Shown: positions 21,701-33,700 of the stretch, piece by piece
Position numbering within the stretch: position 1 is the stretch's first letter
How the letters are laid out: each line of letters opens with the position of its first letter
Assembly: GCA_949316235.1 (NCBI GenBank)
Contig: OX438757.1
Span: 12,270,657 to 12,334,656, forward strand
Origin: Oegoconia quadripuncta
Taxonomy: Eukaryota; Arthropoda; Insecta; Lepidoptera; Autostichidae
Length of the DNA stretch: 64,000 bases
Direction: 5' to 3'
The notes under the pieces: model-generated
Database searches by the model: none
Seen by the model: only the letters and a program-made list of their open reading frames with translations
Told to the model about the DNA's origin: nothing
Made by a program: the position numbers and the translations under genes

Positions 21701-24700
21701 CAGGCCTAGCCTAGTGTGGACGCTACAGCAAATGTATAATTATGTATGGTTCTTTTTGGTAAATAAACATCTTATCTTATCTTATCTTATCTTTTACTGG
21801 GTGTATACGAACACAGAATACGAATTCTGTCAAAAGTAATAGCTTCGGGAATATATTGTCTATGGATATATTGAATGGATACTGCTACAGCTCTAATACT
21901 AAAAATCAGAAAAATGTTACGAGGTGTAATGTGTGGTGTCGCCCTATATGAGAATACTATAATTTGGTATCTTGGAGCTGATCTGATAATGGAACCATGA
22001 GGTGTATGGTGAAACTCTTCAGTGACTACTAGTAAACCTCTCGAGTTTGGGCCTCATATGATTCGCTTTGACAAGTCCGTATATTTCACTTGGTGTCGAG
22101 GGCCTGATGATGTAGTTCTTGTGTTTTTTAGTTTTCTTAACTACATATATTTATTTATAGTGGCTGGCAAAACCGCAACTGCTCAAATACGCATTCTATC
22201 GACCCGCGGGAAGTCTATAACAATGCTCATTTATACAATTTTACCACTTATCTAATAGAAATTTAAAACCTTTGTCACACTGAAAGCGGCGCTTTCAGTG
22301 CAGCGAAGGTTTATAATTAATACTCACTAGCTCTTACTAGATTTCTGTTCAGTGGTTTTAATGGTCGTTCTATTTCTAGAGTTGCTTCTTGTTGTTGGCA
22401 GTGAGTTGGGAAACTTATACCGAACTTGAGAGTCGTTTTCGGGGATGTTTATCTCTAGCTTACTTTTTGACGCAGTTTTCGCTGGCGATGCGCTTACAGA
22501 TTTGGGTTTACTATTGCTTGCGATATCTATGAGAAAAAAAAACTTTGTAGAAATGGCAACTTTTCAGATGACGCTGTTCCGTAGTTAAAAATTTAATTTT
22601 TCCATTTTAGTAATACCGACCAACTCCAAATTTCTTCGGCGTCCGCGTCCTTCTCTTAGACGTAATGCTGGCAGTGTCGCTCTGGTCGTTGGCCACGTTC
22701 GATTTTTCTGCTGCTTCAATCGGCTTTTGGTCTGGCTTCAAGCCGTCCTCGCTTGAAAGCTTTGCTTTTTTCGTGGCGCTCTGTATGGAAGTGACTGAGA
22801 GCGATGACGGTGATAGTTTTCTTGGCCGGCCACGTGTTCTATAACAAGGTAAGTTGATATAATTTTGTCGTAAATATGGAATCACGGAGCAAGGGCATTG
22901 TTGCGGTGCTGCAAAAAAATCTGCGTTCGCAAACCCTCCTCATAGTAATCAATTTACTGCATTTAGGTGGATAAAAACAGATGTCGCTCAAAATTTATTA
23001 TATTTAGCTTCAATTGAATAAGTTTAAATTTTACGATGGTTCACAGCCAATAACTTGGTTTTGAATGCTAAGAAAACAAAATGCATAAATTTCCGCCTTC
23101 CAAATATAAGAAAAATTTATAGTAATATTGTAACTGGTCAAGATAAAGTGGAATTTGTAGATGCGTCTTTTTAGGAATTACGCTTGACTCCAAGCATCAG
23201 TGGGGACCACATTTAGAATCTTTAGCGCGTAGATTGAGTTCCGCGGCATATGCCGTCTGGAAGATTAGACAGCTAACAGATGTGGCTACTGCAAGATTAG
23301 TTTACTTTAGCAACTTCCACAGTATCATGTCATATGGTATTTTGCTTTGGGGACGAGCAGCTGATACTGAAAATATTTTGCAAGAGGGCATTCCGCGCAA
23401 TATATAATCTGCGTCGATATGACTCTCTTCGGGACAGGTTCAAAGAAATTAATATTTTGACTGTTCCTTCACAATTTATTTACGAGAATATTATGTACGT
23501 ACGAAAAAATATTTCTGCACTCCCAAAAAATTGTGATAAGCATAACTTAAATTTGAGATTTAAGGACAAATTATTCACCCCTATGTTCAAAGTTAATACA
23601 TCATTTACGGGACACTGTATACGCTTTTATAACCTTATACCTGAGAATATCATTAATCTAAATGAAAAACAATTTAACAACCATGTCAAAACAACATTAA
23701 CAAAAAAAGTTATTACAAAATTTGTGACTACCTGAATGACAAAAACGCTTCGTATACTTCGCCCCGCTCCCAAAAATTATAAAATTGTATTATTTGTATA
23801 CTTTTACATATACAATGCTAGTCGGAAAGGGGGTACTAAGCCGAAAGGCTGTAAAAGTACCCGTTATAACGAACAACGTTTGTTCTACAACTTTCCTCAA
23901 AATTCAATACATTTCGAGAAAATGCCCTTTAAACATGTCATAACAAAATACTACCAAGTAGCCCTAATCAGCTGTGTTTCATTCATAAAAATGGTTAACA
24001 TAGAGTTTGAAACTTTTCACTATTACGATATTTTGCCTACAGCCTACACCCTCCGTAAGCTGGTAACCAAAAAAAAACTTATTCCTTCAGTATTTCTTTT
24101 AGGATTTCATAATTAATGCTGGGCCTAAATTAAGATTCCATAAGTAGGTTTGAACGCAAAAGTAAGAAAAAAAATTGACAAAACATTCGATTTCAGAAAG
24201 GTTCCATCTTCTACTCTGGAGTGGATCATTGGCGATTTACCCTTCTCAACCAAGAAATATTTTTTTAATCGGGTAAAAATTTACGAAGATATCGAGTCAC
24301 AAACGGTCGAATTTAAAACCTTCTTTTTGGAAATCGGTTAATAAATCATACTTTGGAACTTCCACATACCACTAAGCAGCTGGAAATCCATGTAAAATGT
24401 CCACGTCAATGAAATGCTACTAAAACTAATTGGTAATTAATGTCATTCTGAATTTAAAAAAATCGAAACATGTTTACGTATTGCTACCTACTAACCCCTC
24501 TGCGTTTGCGCACATTACACAGTCTTGACTTGACACACACACACACACACGCATGCGCAAGCCACGCCCTGCCTTTCGGCAAGTGCATTCGAATCCGAAT
24601 TCGCCGAAATCCCTATAAAATACGAAGAAATAAAAAATACCTAAATTAAAGCCAGTCGCTTCTACCACTTCCGTGCAAGCAGTCGATTATTTTCGCGAGT

Positions 24701-27700
24701 CGTCCTAGTTCGTCGTTATTTGTTATTTATTATCGTTAGAGATTTTCTTTGTTATTAGTTGTTGTCGCTATTAATTGTATTTGTTTGGTAGGTATTAGTT
24801 GTTATTGTTAATAATTCACGATATGCCGGTGGAGTACACCAATCAAAAATACTACGATATGAATTGTGTAGGAAGACGTGATCACGTAGGTACTTACGGA
24901 AGCTCGAGAAGCTTGATTACAAAGAGTGCTTCAACTTGTGCTTAATGTAATAGTGTGGCTATGTGGACACAAATGCAGCGCGTGTTTGTGTTACGTACGG
25001 AATAACAACGTCATCATCAGAAAAGGTTAGTTGTTTCATTAAAAATTAAACCATCATTCTTGTTAAAAACCTAGGTTAGGTACCTAGGTACAGTAAGGTT
25101 CGAAAACGCGTATTTTTTTTATGCAAAACGGGTTTGTACTTGCCCTCAATCACACTTGATGTTAAGTGAAAATGAGGTCGAAGGTGGAAACGTACTGACC
25201 CGGAAACCCCAACACAATTGGGGGACTGGCTATCTTATCTCTGACAACCGGAACACAACAATGCTATTAAACATTACTGCGTGGTGGCAGTTTTAGATAA
25301 GATGGTGGTAGAAAATGCGTATCCAGTAACAGCTCAAACGATTAAAATCTTTAGGTAGGTAAACTTTGATTTCAAACTAAAAGTAGTTTTTAAGCCCCGT
25401 TACATAAAAAATATGTAATAACCTTGAAGCCGTGGCTTTGTTGGGCCGACGTGTTTGAAAACATTTAACACAGTTGCTTTGTTTACCTGGATGATTCAGT
25501 GGGGATTTCTGGAATAATTTAATATTTTGCCGACAATACAAAATTTCGATAGTTTGAGGTGGAACTCGTTATGCACTTATGAACTTCATGAAAATTTGAT
25601 GGAATGTATGGGGCTCTGGTCACCCATAATCCCGCCATACACGTAATCCACATTTCGGTAACTTCCGACGGCACACGCTATGTCGGTGCCCGACAAAGGG
25701 CGGGCGGCGCGTGTCAAAGGGCGGGCGGCCCGTGTCAAAGGGCGGGCGGCCCGTGTCAACAGACGGCGGCGCGTTTGACGGACCCGACGCACACGCAGGG
25801 CAAAATGGGCGGGGTCCGCGTCATTTTGGCGTCGATTATTTTGTCTCTTTTCATTCATGAATTATAGGGTTGTCCAAATTTTCTTAAATTAAATAATTGA
25901 ATAACTTTGTATGGAAACAAAAATATGCGTTTTCCCCATTTATCTAATTGGCAATAAAACACTTATCGATGACACTATAACCAACTTTCGGCTTAGTACC
26001 CCCTTTCCGACTAACCCTGTATATAAAAAAAAGAAAAGAAAACAAAAATGATCCTGTGGGTTTCTTGTGCCGCTTCTTTTCCCACAGATGATTTCCCTTT
26101 ACGAAGCGGTGGTAGCTTGGACATACTGACTGACCGAAAAATGCTTAAGCCCTATTTTTATTTCCAATAGATTTAAATTTAAATCTTACGTTGAAATAAA
26201 TGCTTGAAGTTTGAAGTTAATTTTGGCTTATATAGGTCAAAAAATTTAATAGGAAATCTAAGTAATATTATAAATGCGAAAGTTTGGATGTTTGTTTATT
26301 TATTTGTTTGTTGCTCAATCACGGCGAAAAGGATGAAAGGATTTGGATGAAATTTGCTATATAGGTAGAACAAACCCTGGATTGAAACATAAGATATTTT
26401 TTATCCCGATAAAGTAAGTAGTTTCCGCGGGATTAACAAATTTCCGCGATAAAGTTCAGGCGAAGCCGCGGGCGGAAAGCTAGTATACAATATTTTTACT
26501 ATGGTTTCAACTATGGTCGACGGAAGCCATTTGTTTATTTCAACTTAAGATAGGCACATGATATCATTTGTTGAATGTCAACTTAAATCTACTGGAAATA
26601 AAAGGGGCTATGGCATTATCTGTCAGTCAGTATGTCCAAGCTACTACCGCTTCGGGAAGGGAAATCATCTGTGGTAAAAGAAGCAGCAAGAAACCCACAG
26701 GATCATTGTTGTTATTTTTTTTTAATAAAACTTACCTATACAACTAATACAATTTTGTAATTTTTAGGAGCTGGTGGAAGTACACTAGGCGTGTTTGTCA
26801 TTCAGATAGTCACAAATTTTGTAATAACCTTCTTTTGCTAATGGTGTTTTGACATGATCTTTAAATTATTTCTCAGCTCAGGTATAAGGTTATAAAAGCG
26901 TATAGTGTCCCATAAATGATGTGTTAATTTTCCTTAGTCTGAACATAGGGGTAGCCAATTTGTCCTTATATCTCAAATTTAAATTATGCTTGTCATTATT
27001 TTTCGGGAATGCAGAAATATTTATTGTCTGTTTAATCTGGTAAATGAGATATAGGATCTGCTGCTACTATGTAAGCAAATTGCAGATACATTGGTGCGCT
27101 TTCTTTATCTCTGTCCCTTATCAACACGAAAGTGGGTCGGAAAGAGATGGGAATAGCAGGGCGCGCCGCTATTGGTACAGTATTTTTATGGCGTAACCCT
27201 GAGCCTTATGTTACCAGTTCGCAGTGTTTTATTAAACATTAAGGCCCGTATTAATAAACCATTCTCAAGATTGAGAACAGTCTTGTGACCGGTCTCAAGT
27301 AAACGTGTTGATTAATAAACCGAATTTGAGACCTGAAAAGCACGTGCATACTCAAGCAGTACTCACTTGAGAGGTCCGCGTATTTATAAACGAAACTCAA
27401 GACTATCTACCAGTTCGAAGTGTTTTCTTAAACATTAAGGCCCGTATTAATAAACCATTCTCAAGATTGAGAACGGTCTCAAGTAAACGTGTTGATTAAT
27501 AAACCGAATTTGACACCTGAAAGCACGTGCATACTCAAGAAGTACTCACTTGCGAGGTGCGCGTATTTATAAACGAAACTCAAGACTATCATTCATTCGC
27601 CGCTGAGGCGAATACTTGAGAAGTGATCTCAGCTAAGTACACCTCAAGATTGGTTTATAAATTAGCACGGAGCTTGAGATAGCGTCAACTGCTTAAGACG

Positions 27701-30700
27701 CATCTCGGTTGATACAGCCTCAAGACTTGTATTGTGATTGGTTTATTAATACGGGCCTAAGATACCTTGCGTCTCTCTTAGTCGGTTTCTATATAACTAG
27801 TGACTTACGCTAACGCTTCAACTACCTCAGCTGAGCTCATATTAAATGATTTTCGATAGATAAAGTTATGCCTGTTTCCCATAGTGGTAGGCACACACCA
27901 CAAACTACCTACTTGTTACGATCCAGACACACCTCTTTCGCTTCATTCCTCTTATATAGTTTGTTCATACACTCATCGGCTTAAGATACTCTGGACTTGG
28001 CTTTTCTTAGACGTCCCCGATTTAATCATGGTACTTTCGTCGTGATCTTCCTCATCCAACACTACTAACTACAATCGCTTTGTAAACCTCTTTCGGTTGT
28101 CTTCATTTCCACATGTCCAAACTAGCTAAGAATTCTTCCTTCAGCATAACTCTTTAAATACACTATTCTTCGGTAGATAAAGCATCAAAAATAACGTCGA
28201 ATGCTAAAAACGGAAACATTATACGTACCTTTTTGTTATGTTAGTTTCAGATTCGTTGACATTTGTTTCTGGAATAACATTAATTGCAGGTACAACGGCA
28301 TTTTGAGGTATAGCAGCTTTTTGAGGTACAGCAGCTTTTTGAGGTGCAACAGTATTTTGAGGTGAAACAGCTTTTTGAGGTACAAGAATATTTCGAGGTG
28401 AAACAGCTTTTTGGGATGAAACAGCTTTTTGAGGTGAAACAGCTTTTAGAGGTGAAACAGCTTTTTGAGGTGAAACAGCTTTTTGAGGTGAAATAACTTT
28501 TTGAGGTAAAACTGGTTTTTGAGGTGAAATAGCTTTTTGAGGTAAAACAGGTTTTTGAGGTGAAACAGCTTTTTGAAGTGAAATAGCTTTTTGAGGTGAA
28601 ATAGCTTTTTGAGGTAAAACAGGTTTTTGAGGTGAAATAGCTTTTTGAGGTGAAACAGCATTTCGAGGACAAACAGCACTTTGAGGTGCAACAGCACTTT
28701 GAAGTGCAACAGTTTTCGGTGTAACATTGTTTGATGCCACGTTTGTTGTTACAACATTGGTTGCAGGCGCGACATTATTAATAGCAGCTTCCGTCTTCTG
28801 TTTGATTTCAGAACCCTCCGTCTTGTCTCTCTCTTCGATCTCTTTAAATATTTCGCTTTCAATTTTGTTGACCTTTTCATGGACCTCTGGAAAAAGATGT
28901 AATTTTTCTTGTTATAGAGTTTATTTTATTGTAATTTTTCGACGACGTGTTTGGTGTAATGGTTAGATACCTTGCCGCTTTACTTATTATATTAATGATT
29001 TATAGATGTATTCATTTATAATATGTATACCAGAAACAAAGGTTTTGTGTAGTACATCAACTATATGGTATCCATAATACAAGCTTAGTTGCTAGAAGTA
29101 GATGGCGTTGTGTGTATGTCCAAGGACATTTATTTAAAGGAGTTTTTTTTTAAGAAATCTTTTTAGTCCCTTTATACACTTGCAACGGCAGTACTAAATT
29201 AAAAATCCATCAATGCGCTGCGACCCGTTTTATCCTGCAGCGGCCCGACATAATTTGAGCTTTCCTAATATTTTTATAGCAAGTTTTTTTAGTGTTCGAT
29301 CGCATGCGGCCATTACTTACACTAGTCCGGCTTGAACCTACTATCACAGCCGGATGCGACCGCCGTAACATTGTAAACGAGCCTTTAGTCGTTTCTTACA
29401 TACATACATAAAGTCACGACCTTTATCCCAAATGGAGTGGTCAGAGTTATCCTAAACAATAAGAGATTAATGATTGAAACAACATCCACGGCTCACATTA
29501 TGAAATATACAGTAATGCACACGTGACAGGGGGTGAGCCCATCGCCATTGAAACGTGCAAATTTATAGACGTTTATTGGTGGAAAGTCCCTTAGTCGCCT
29601 TTTACGACACCCACGGGAAGAGACGGGTTGGTTCTATTCTATTTGAGTGCCGAAACCACACATCACTCTTTTTTTATGTATAACAAATAACCCTTTCAGG
29701 GCACGCCAGTACAGTTTTTCCCAGTCTCTCATAAAGTGTTTTTGTAATCATTTAGCAGGTCTACTGAAACTATATATTGTTAAGAGATTTCTGAAACCTT
29801 TGTCAAAGAGAAAATAAACATTTATTATTATTATTGTTCAGATGTCCAGCAATGGATTGATATTTGTCGATTATTGAACCGCCTCCGTGGCTCAATGTAA
29901 ACAACATTGGGTTTACGTTTCGGAGGTCGCGGGTTCGATCTCCAGCGGGGTACATATTTAGTACTCGGTTTGGTTGATGGTAGAGCATATTAAATGTCCG
30001 CCTGGCTAGCTACCACCATCTTATCTAAATCTGCCGCCAAACAGCAATGTTAATAGCATTGTTGTGTTCCGGTTGTCAGAGATAAGAAAGAAAGAAAAAC
30101 ATTTATTCAGCTTACAATGGGCATAGCCAGTCCCCCAAATAAGATGGGGTTTCCGAGTCAGTACGCTACCAACTTAGGTGTGATTGAGGCCAAGTGCTAA
30201 CCCGTTGTGGATAAAAAAAAATTACCTGGATCTATAGGAGCTGTTGCATAAGGCGTGGATTTGCCGCTTGAGATCACCTCTGGCGAACTGGATTTGATTC
30301 TTTCTTTAGTTATCGCCTCCGCTTCTTTAACTTTGTTGTCGCGAAATATTTGTGCCATTTTCTCTAATACCGAGTATAGGTGAGTGGATGGGCAGTCCAT
30401 TTCCACCTGGAAAATTGAACCGTTGTTAAATGTTAACAATAGTAACTATTTTTAACCCCTGATGGAAAAGGACGGGGTTGTGTGCTCAATTTGAGTGCAG
30501 TTTTTATATTAAAGATTAAACTCGGGGATAATTCCTTAGCGATGTTTATTTTTCTTTTATTTATTTCTGTGAAACAAATCGAAAATGGTTCACATACATG
30601 TGGAAACTGTATAGAAATCTTTATTTGTCGTGTTTAGCGGCCGAATAAATGACTATGAAATCTCATATCTGCCGTGTAATATAAAAACGAAACTATTCTT

Positions 30701-33700
30701 TTTACTCCGAAACATAGCAAACACGGAGATAATTTATCGAAGGTTTTATTTAAATTTCTAACTGGCTAGCGAACAGACAGAACAGAGCGTCCGAATAGAC
30801 AGTTAGAACACAGCGTCGGTGGCTCAGCGGTTAAGACGCGGTCTCCCAATTTGGGAGGTCCGAGTTCGAGTCCCATGCAGGCGATGTACCAATGAGTTTT
30901 TAAATTTAATTACTTATGTGCATTTATCCCACTGCTTCTTAAACGGTGAAGGGAAACAACGTGAGGAAACCGGCTTGCCTGATAAATAAAAATTCAAGGG
31001 CATGTGAAGTCCCCAACCCGCATTGGGCCAGCGTGGTGGACTATAGCCCATACTCCCTCATTACAAGAGGGAAGGCCTATACAGGGATGTTTATGTTTAG
31101 AAACTTGTTTGATAAACATGAATATGTTGGCGCGAGAAAAATGTATGTTGTTCGTCGTTGATTTTGTTTGGAACTGTATTTTCAAATAAAATGTTTCCTT
31201 CCGCGCATTATTTGAGAAAAGAACTTATACAAGCCTTGGCCGCAATCAGCCATTGTTACACATTCGTCAATTAATGCCTCTTTTGCCGACCGCTGCAATA
31301 ATGTAGGTACTGTACAACAGTTTGTGATATTTTAATCTACAATTTCCTAAAGGATTACTTTGGCATCAGACCTTTGGGCGTCATGTGAAAGCAAAGAAAG
31401 TGGGAACAGTAATACTAAATACTTACAGAATCATCCTTTGTGAATTTAATCTTAACGATCGGGTTCACTTTCGATTCCTTATCGGTTTCGTTTTGGGCCA
31501 GAACGTGTTGTGAAACGTGTGGACCTGAAAAGTATTCTTTAATTTAGTGCAATAAAACTATGTATAAGACGTTATTTCTGTAAGTTGTATTTGTATTATG
31601 GCGCATCCACATTTCTCCTAAGGCCGAGGTAAAAATTGAGAGCTGTTAACAAGTAGTTGTGTAGTTCAAGAAGAGCTAACCTGCAGTTAGACAGAAATGG
31701 CAATATAATCTGATAACCTGTGTAGTGGTTAGAAACCCTGACTACTATAACGAAAGGTCGCGGGTTCGAATCGCGCTAGAGGCATATGTTTGTATGGTGA
31801 ATACGGACAAGTGTACCCGAGTTATGGATGTGTATATGTTTACAAAAAAAATATGTATTTGTGTGGTATAGTACTATCTGGTATCCATAATACAAGCCTC
31901 GTTGCTTAGTGTGAAACTAGATGGCGCTGTGTGTATGTCCAAAGATATTTATATTTATTTAAATAGGTGTTCGGTTGTTTTCGTTCAGCTATAAATTAGT
32001 TAATAAATCTTAATGTGAATTAACATAATTTAATAATATAATAAAATCTGAGCTAACCAGTGCCAATGGATTGTTTAAAACGTCCACATGCAGACTTGTG
32101 CCTGAAATGAAAACAGATTATTGATTTATATCGCTAAAAGTATGCGAGAGGATCCGTTATTCAATGCGCTTAACACGTTCCGGGACACAATAGAAGTTTT
32201 ATTGTTATAGCGTCCAGAGGCGGGTTGTGTCCCGGGACGTGTTAAACGCGTATAACACAGTCAGCTCCCGAAATATCAAAACTCCTTGAAAAGTAAATGA
32301 TTAGCAGTTTTGACACGACGGGACAAGACTTTTTAGAAGTTTCGTAGAGAACAAAGGACTATCCATGATTCAGTAAATTTCTACTCAAAAAGCCCCCTAA
32401 TGGGAATCTTGTGTGGTAGTTTTGATTCCTTCTATGTTTTTGGGTGCTAAACCCGAATATGATGTTTCCTAACAAAATTTCGTGACGCCACATTAAAATA
32501 AAGGTAAAATATTTACGTTTTGGTTATTTTTGATTTTAATCGGAACTATCAATTTTCCTTAAAAACAACCTCCTCATTCAAAATGAATGTACATTAAATT
32601 CCCTAGAAATTTTACTTTTTAGGGTTTTTCTCCGATGAACCGTTTAGGATAAAAAAATAGGCTCTGTGTATGAACTGCGTTTCCTAGCTAGTGTCGAGTA
32701 GCTGAACTTTCTTTAAAACAATGACGACAGATGGCTCTGAAAATAAGAATAAGTACAAATTCTGGAAAAAAAACGTCGCGTCTGTACCCCCGGCCCATCT
32801 TCTCAAAATCCAAATTATAGATACCCCTGCATGAATTCGGTGATCTAACCCATATTTTTTTACATGACAGCTAAACGACCTTTCTTCTTAAATTCCCTCA
32901 GTAACCTCGGTGTCCCATTGCTTCTACTGATTATAAAATAATGAAAAGCTTAGCTTGCTAATAACTTATTAACATTAACATTCAAGTGCTCTATTCAGAA
33001 ATATCTATTCTTCTTATAGTATTTTACCCTCTCTTCCCTTCATAAATAACACCTCCCCGGTTCTTTTTCTTTTCCCTCGTTTTTAATTCATTATTCGTAA
33101 CTACCCGTTGGCTATATACCTACTCAAATCAGTCAAGATCAAAAAAAAATAATCTGTTGAAGCTCGAGATAATGAGGTAAGTACAGTGATTTTATTATTT
33201 AATACTGTGACTGTTATATGCGTAATGTTTTTTTTACAAGTAATTATAATGATATTGTAGTCATAGCAGAATCGATGGAAGTACTCAGCACTATGCTCGA
33301 AGACTTCAATTGAGTATTTCAGCAAGGGGGCCTTGAGATGAACATGGACAAAACGAAAATTATGGCGAATGCCCATGGCGTGCCTACACCAATATTAGAT
33401 AGGCACTCCATTCTTAACGTTGCAGACGAGTATGTCTAGCGTATAATAGATCCGATTAGATAGGTCCAACTTCTAGAAAGGGGTCAGTCGACGAATCCAA
33501 GTCAGATGGGCAGCGTTCGAAAAACTGTGCGACGTCTTCCAGTACAAAATACATCAGTGCTTGAAGACGAAAGCCTTTAATCAATCTGTGTTACCAGTAT
33601 GGTCTTGAACATGGTTTCCCGCTATGGCCTTATAAAAACACCCAAGGTCACGCAACGAGTCACGTAGAGGGCGATGGTCGCCGTTTCACTTCGTGATCGA

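Larger units (their letters stand above)
16680..21793 (+). mobile_element. full-length CR1-group LINE, both ORFs intact
   Basis: The order is a GC-rich 5' untranslated part (start near 16680 is a guess), ORF1, a 370-base spacer, ORF2, an untranslated part with CA-rich runs, AATAAA at 21762-21767 and a tail of (TTATC)n ending near 21793. A short-motif tail instead of poly-A, and an ORF1 of the FP/RRM-like type, match CR1-group LINEs such as Kiri. It is antisense to the host gene in the intron between exons 16 and 17. The target duplication was not determined. Confidence 0.8.
23813..26019. mobile_element. 2.2-kb TIR element with TATA target duplication
   Basis: The left end CAATGCTAGTCGGAAAGGGG continues GTACTAAGCCGAAAG; the right end is its inverted repeat (CAGGGTTAGTCGGAAAGGGG). 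TATA at 23809-23812 and 26020-26023 flanks it directly. Inside are short frames, a CA microsatellite (24532-24550), a transposase-like start (24824), a minus-strand SINE (25115-25325) and a GC-rich tandem block (25692-25770). No intact transposase is present. The superfamily is not assigned. Confidence 0.72.

Noticed and set aside
25586..25867. Mirror-image frames on both strands (90 and 87 codons)
   Set aside because: Produced by the GC-rich 21-base tandem repeat inside a transposon; no domain.
26046..26706. MITE with about 90-150-bp inverted repeats
   Set aside because: The arms are the 3' untranslated parts of two opposite LINE copies, each following the matching coding end.
28280..28727. 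Two further minus-strand frames through the minisatellite
   Set aside because: The 18-base unit leaves every frame open; only the P-Q-K frame continues into both neighbouring exons.
29878..31800. tRNA genes suggested by A- and B-box words at 29.9, 30.8 and 31.7 kb
   Set aside because: The boxes belong to SINE heads; no clover-leaf with acceptor stem can be closed and the bodies match dispersed repeats.
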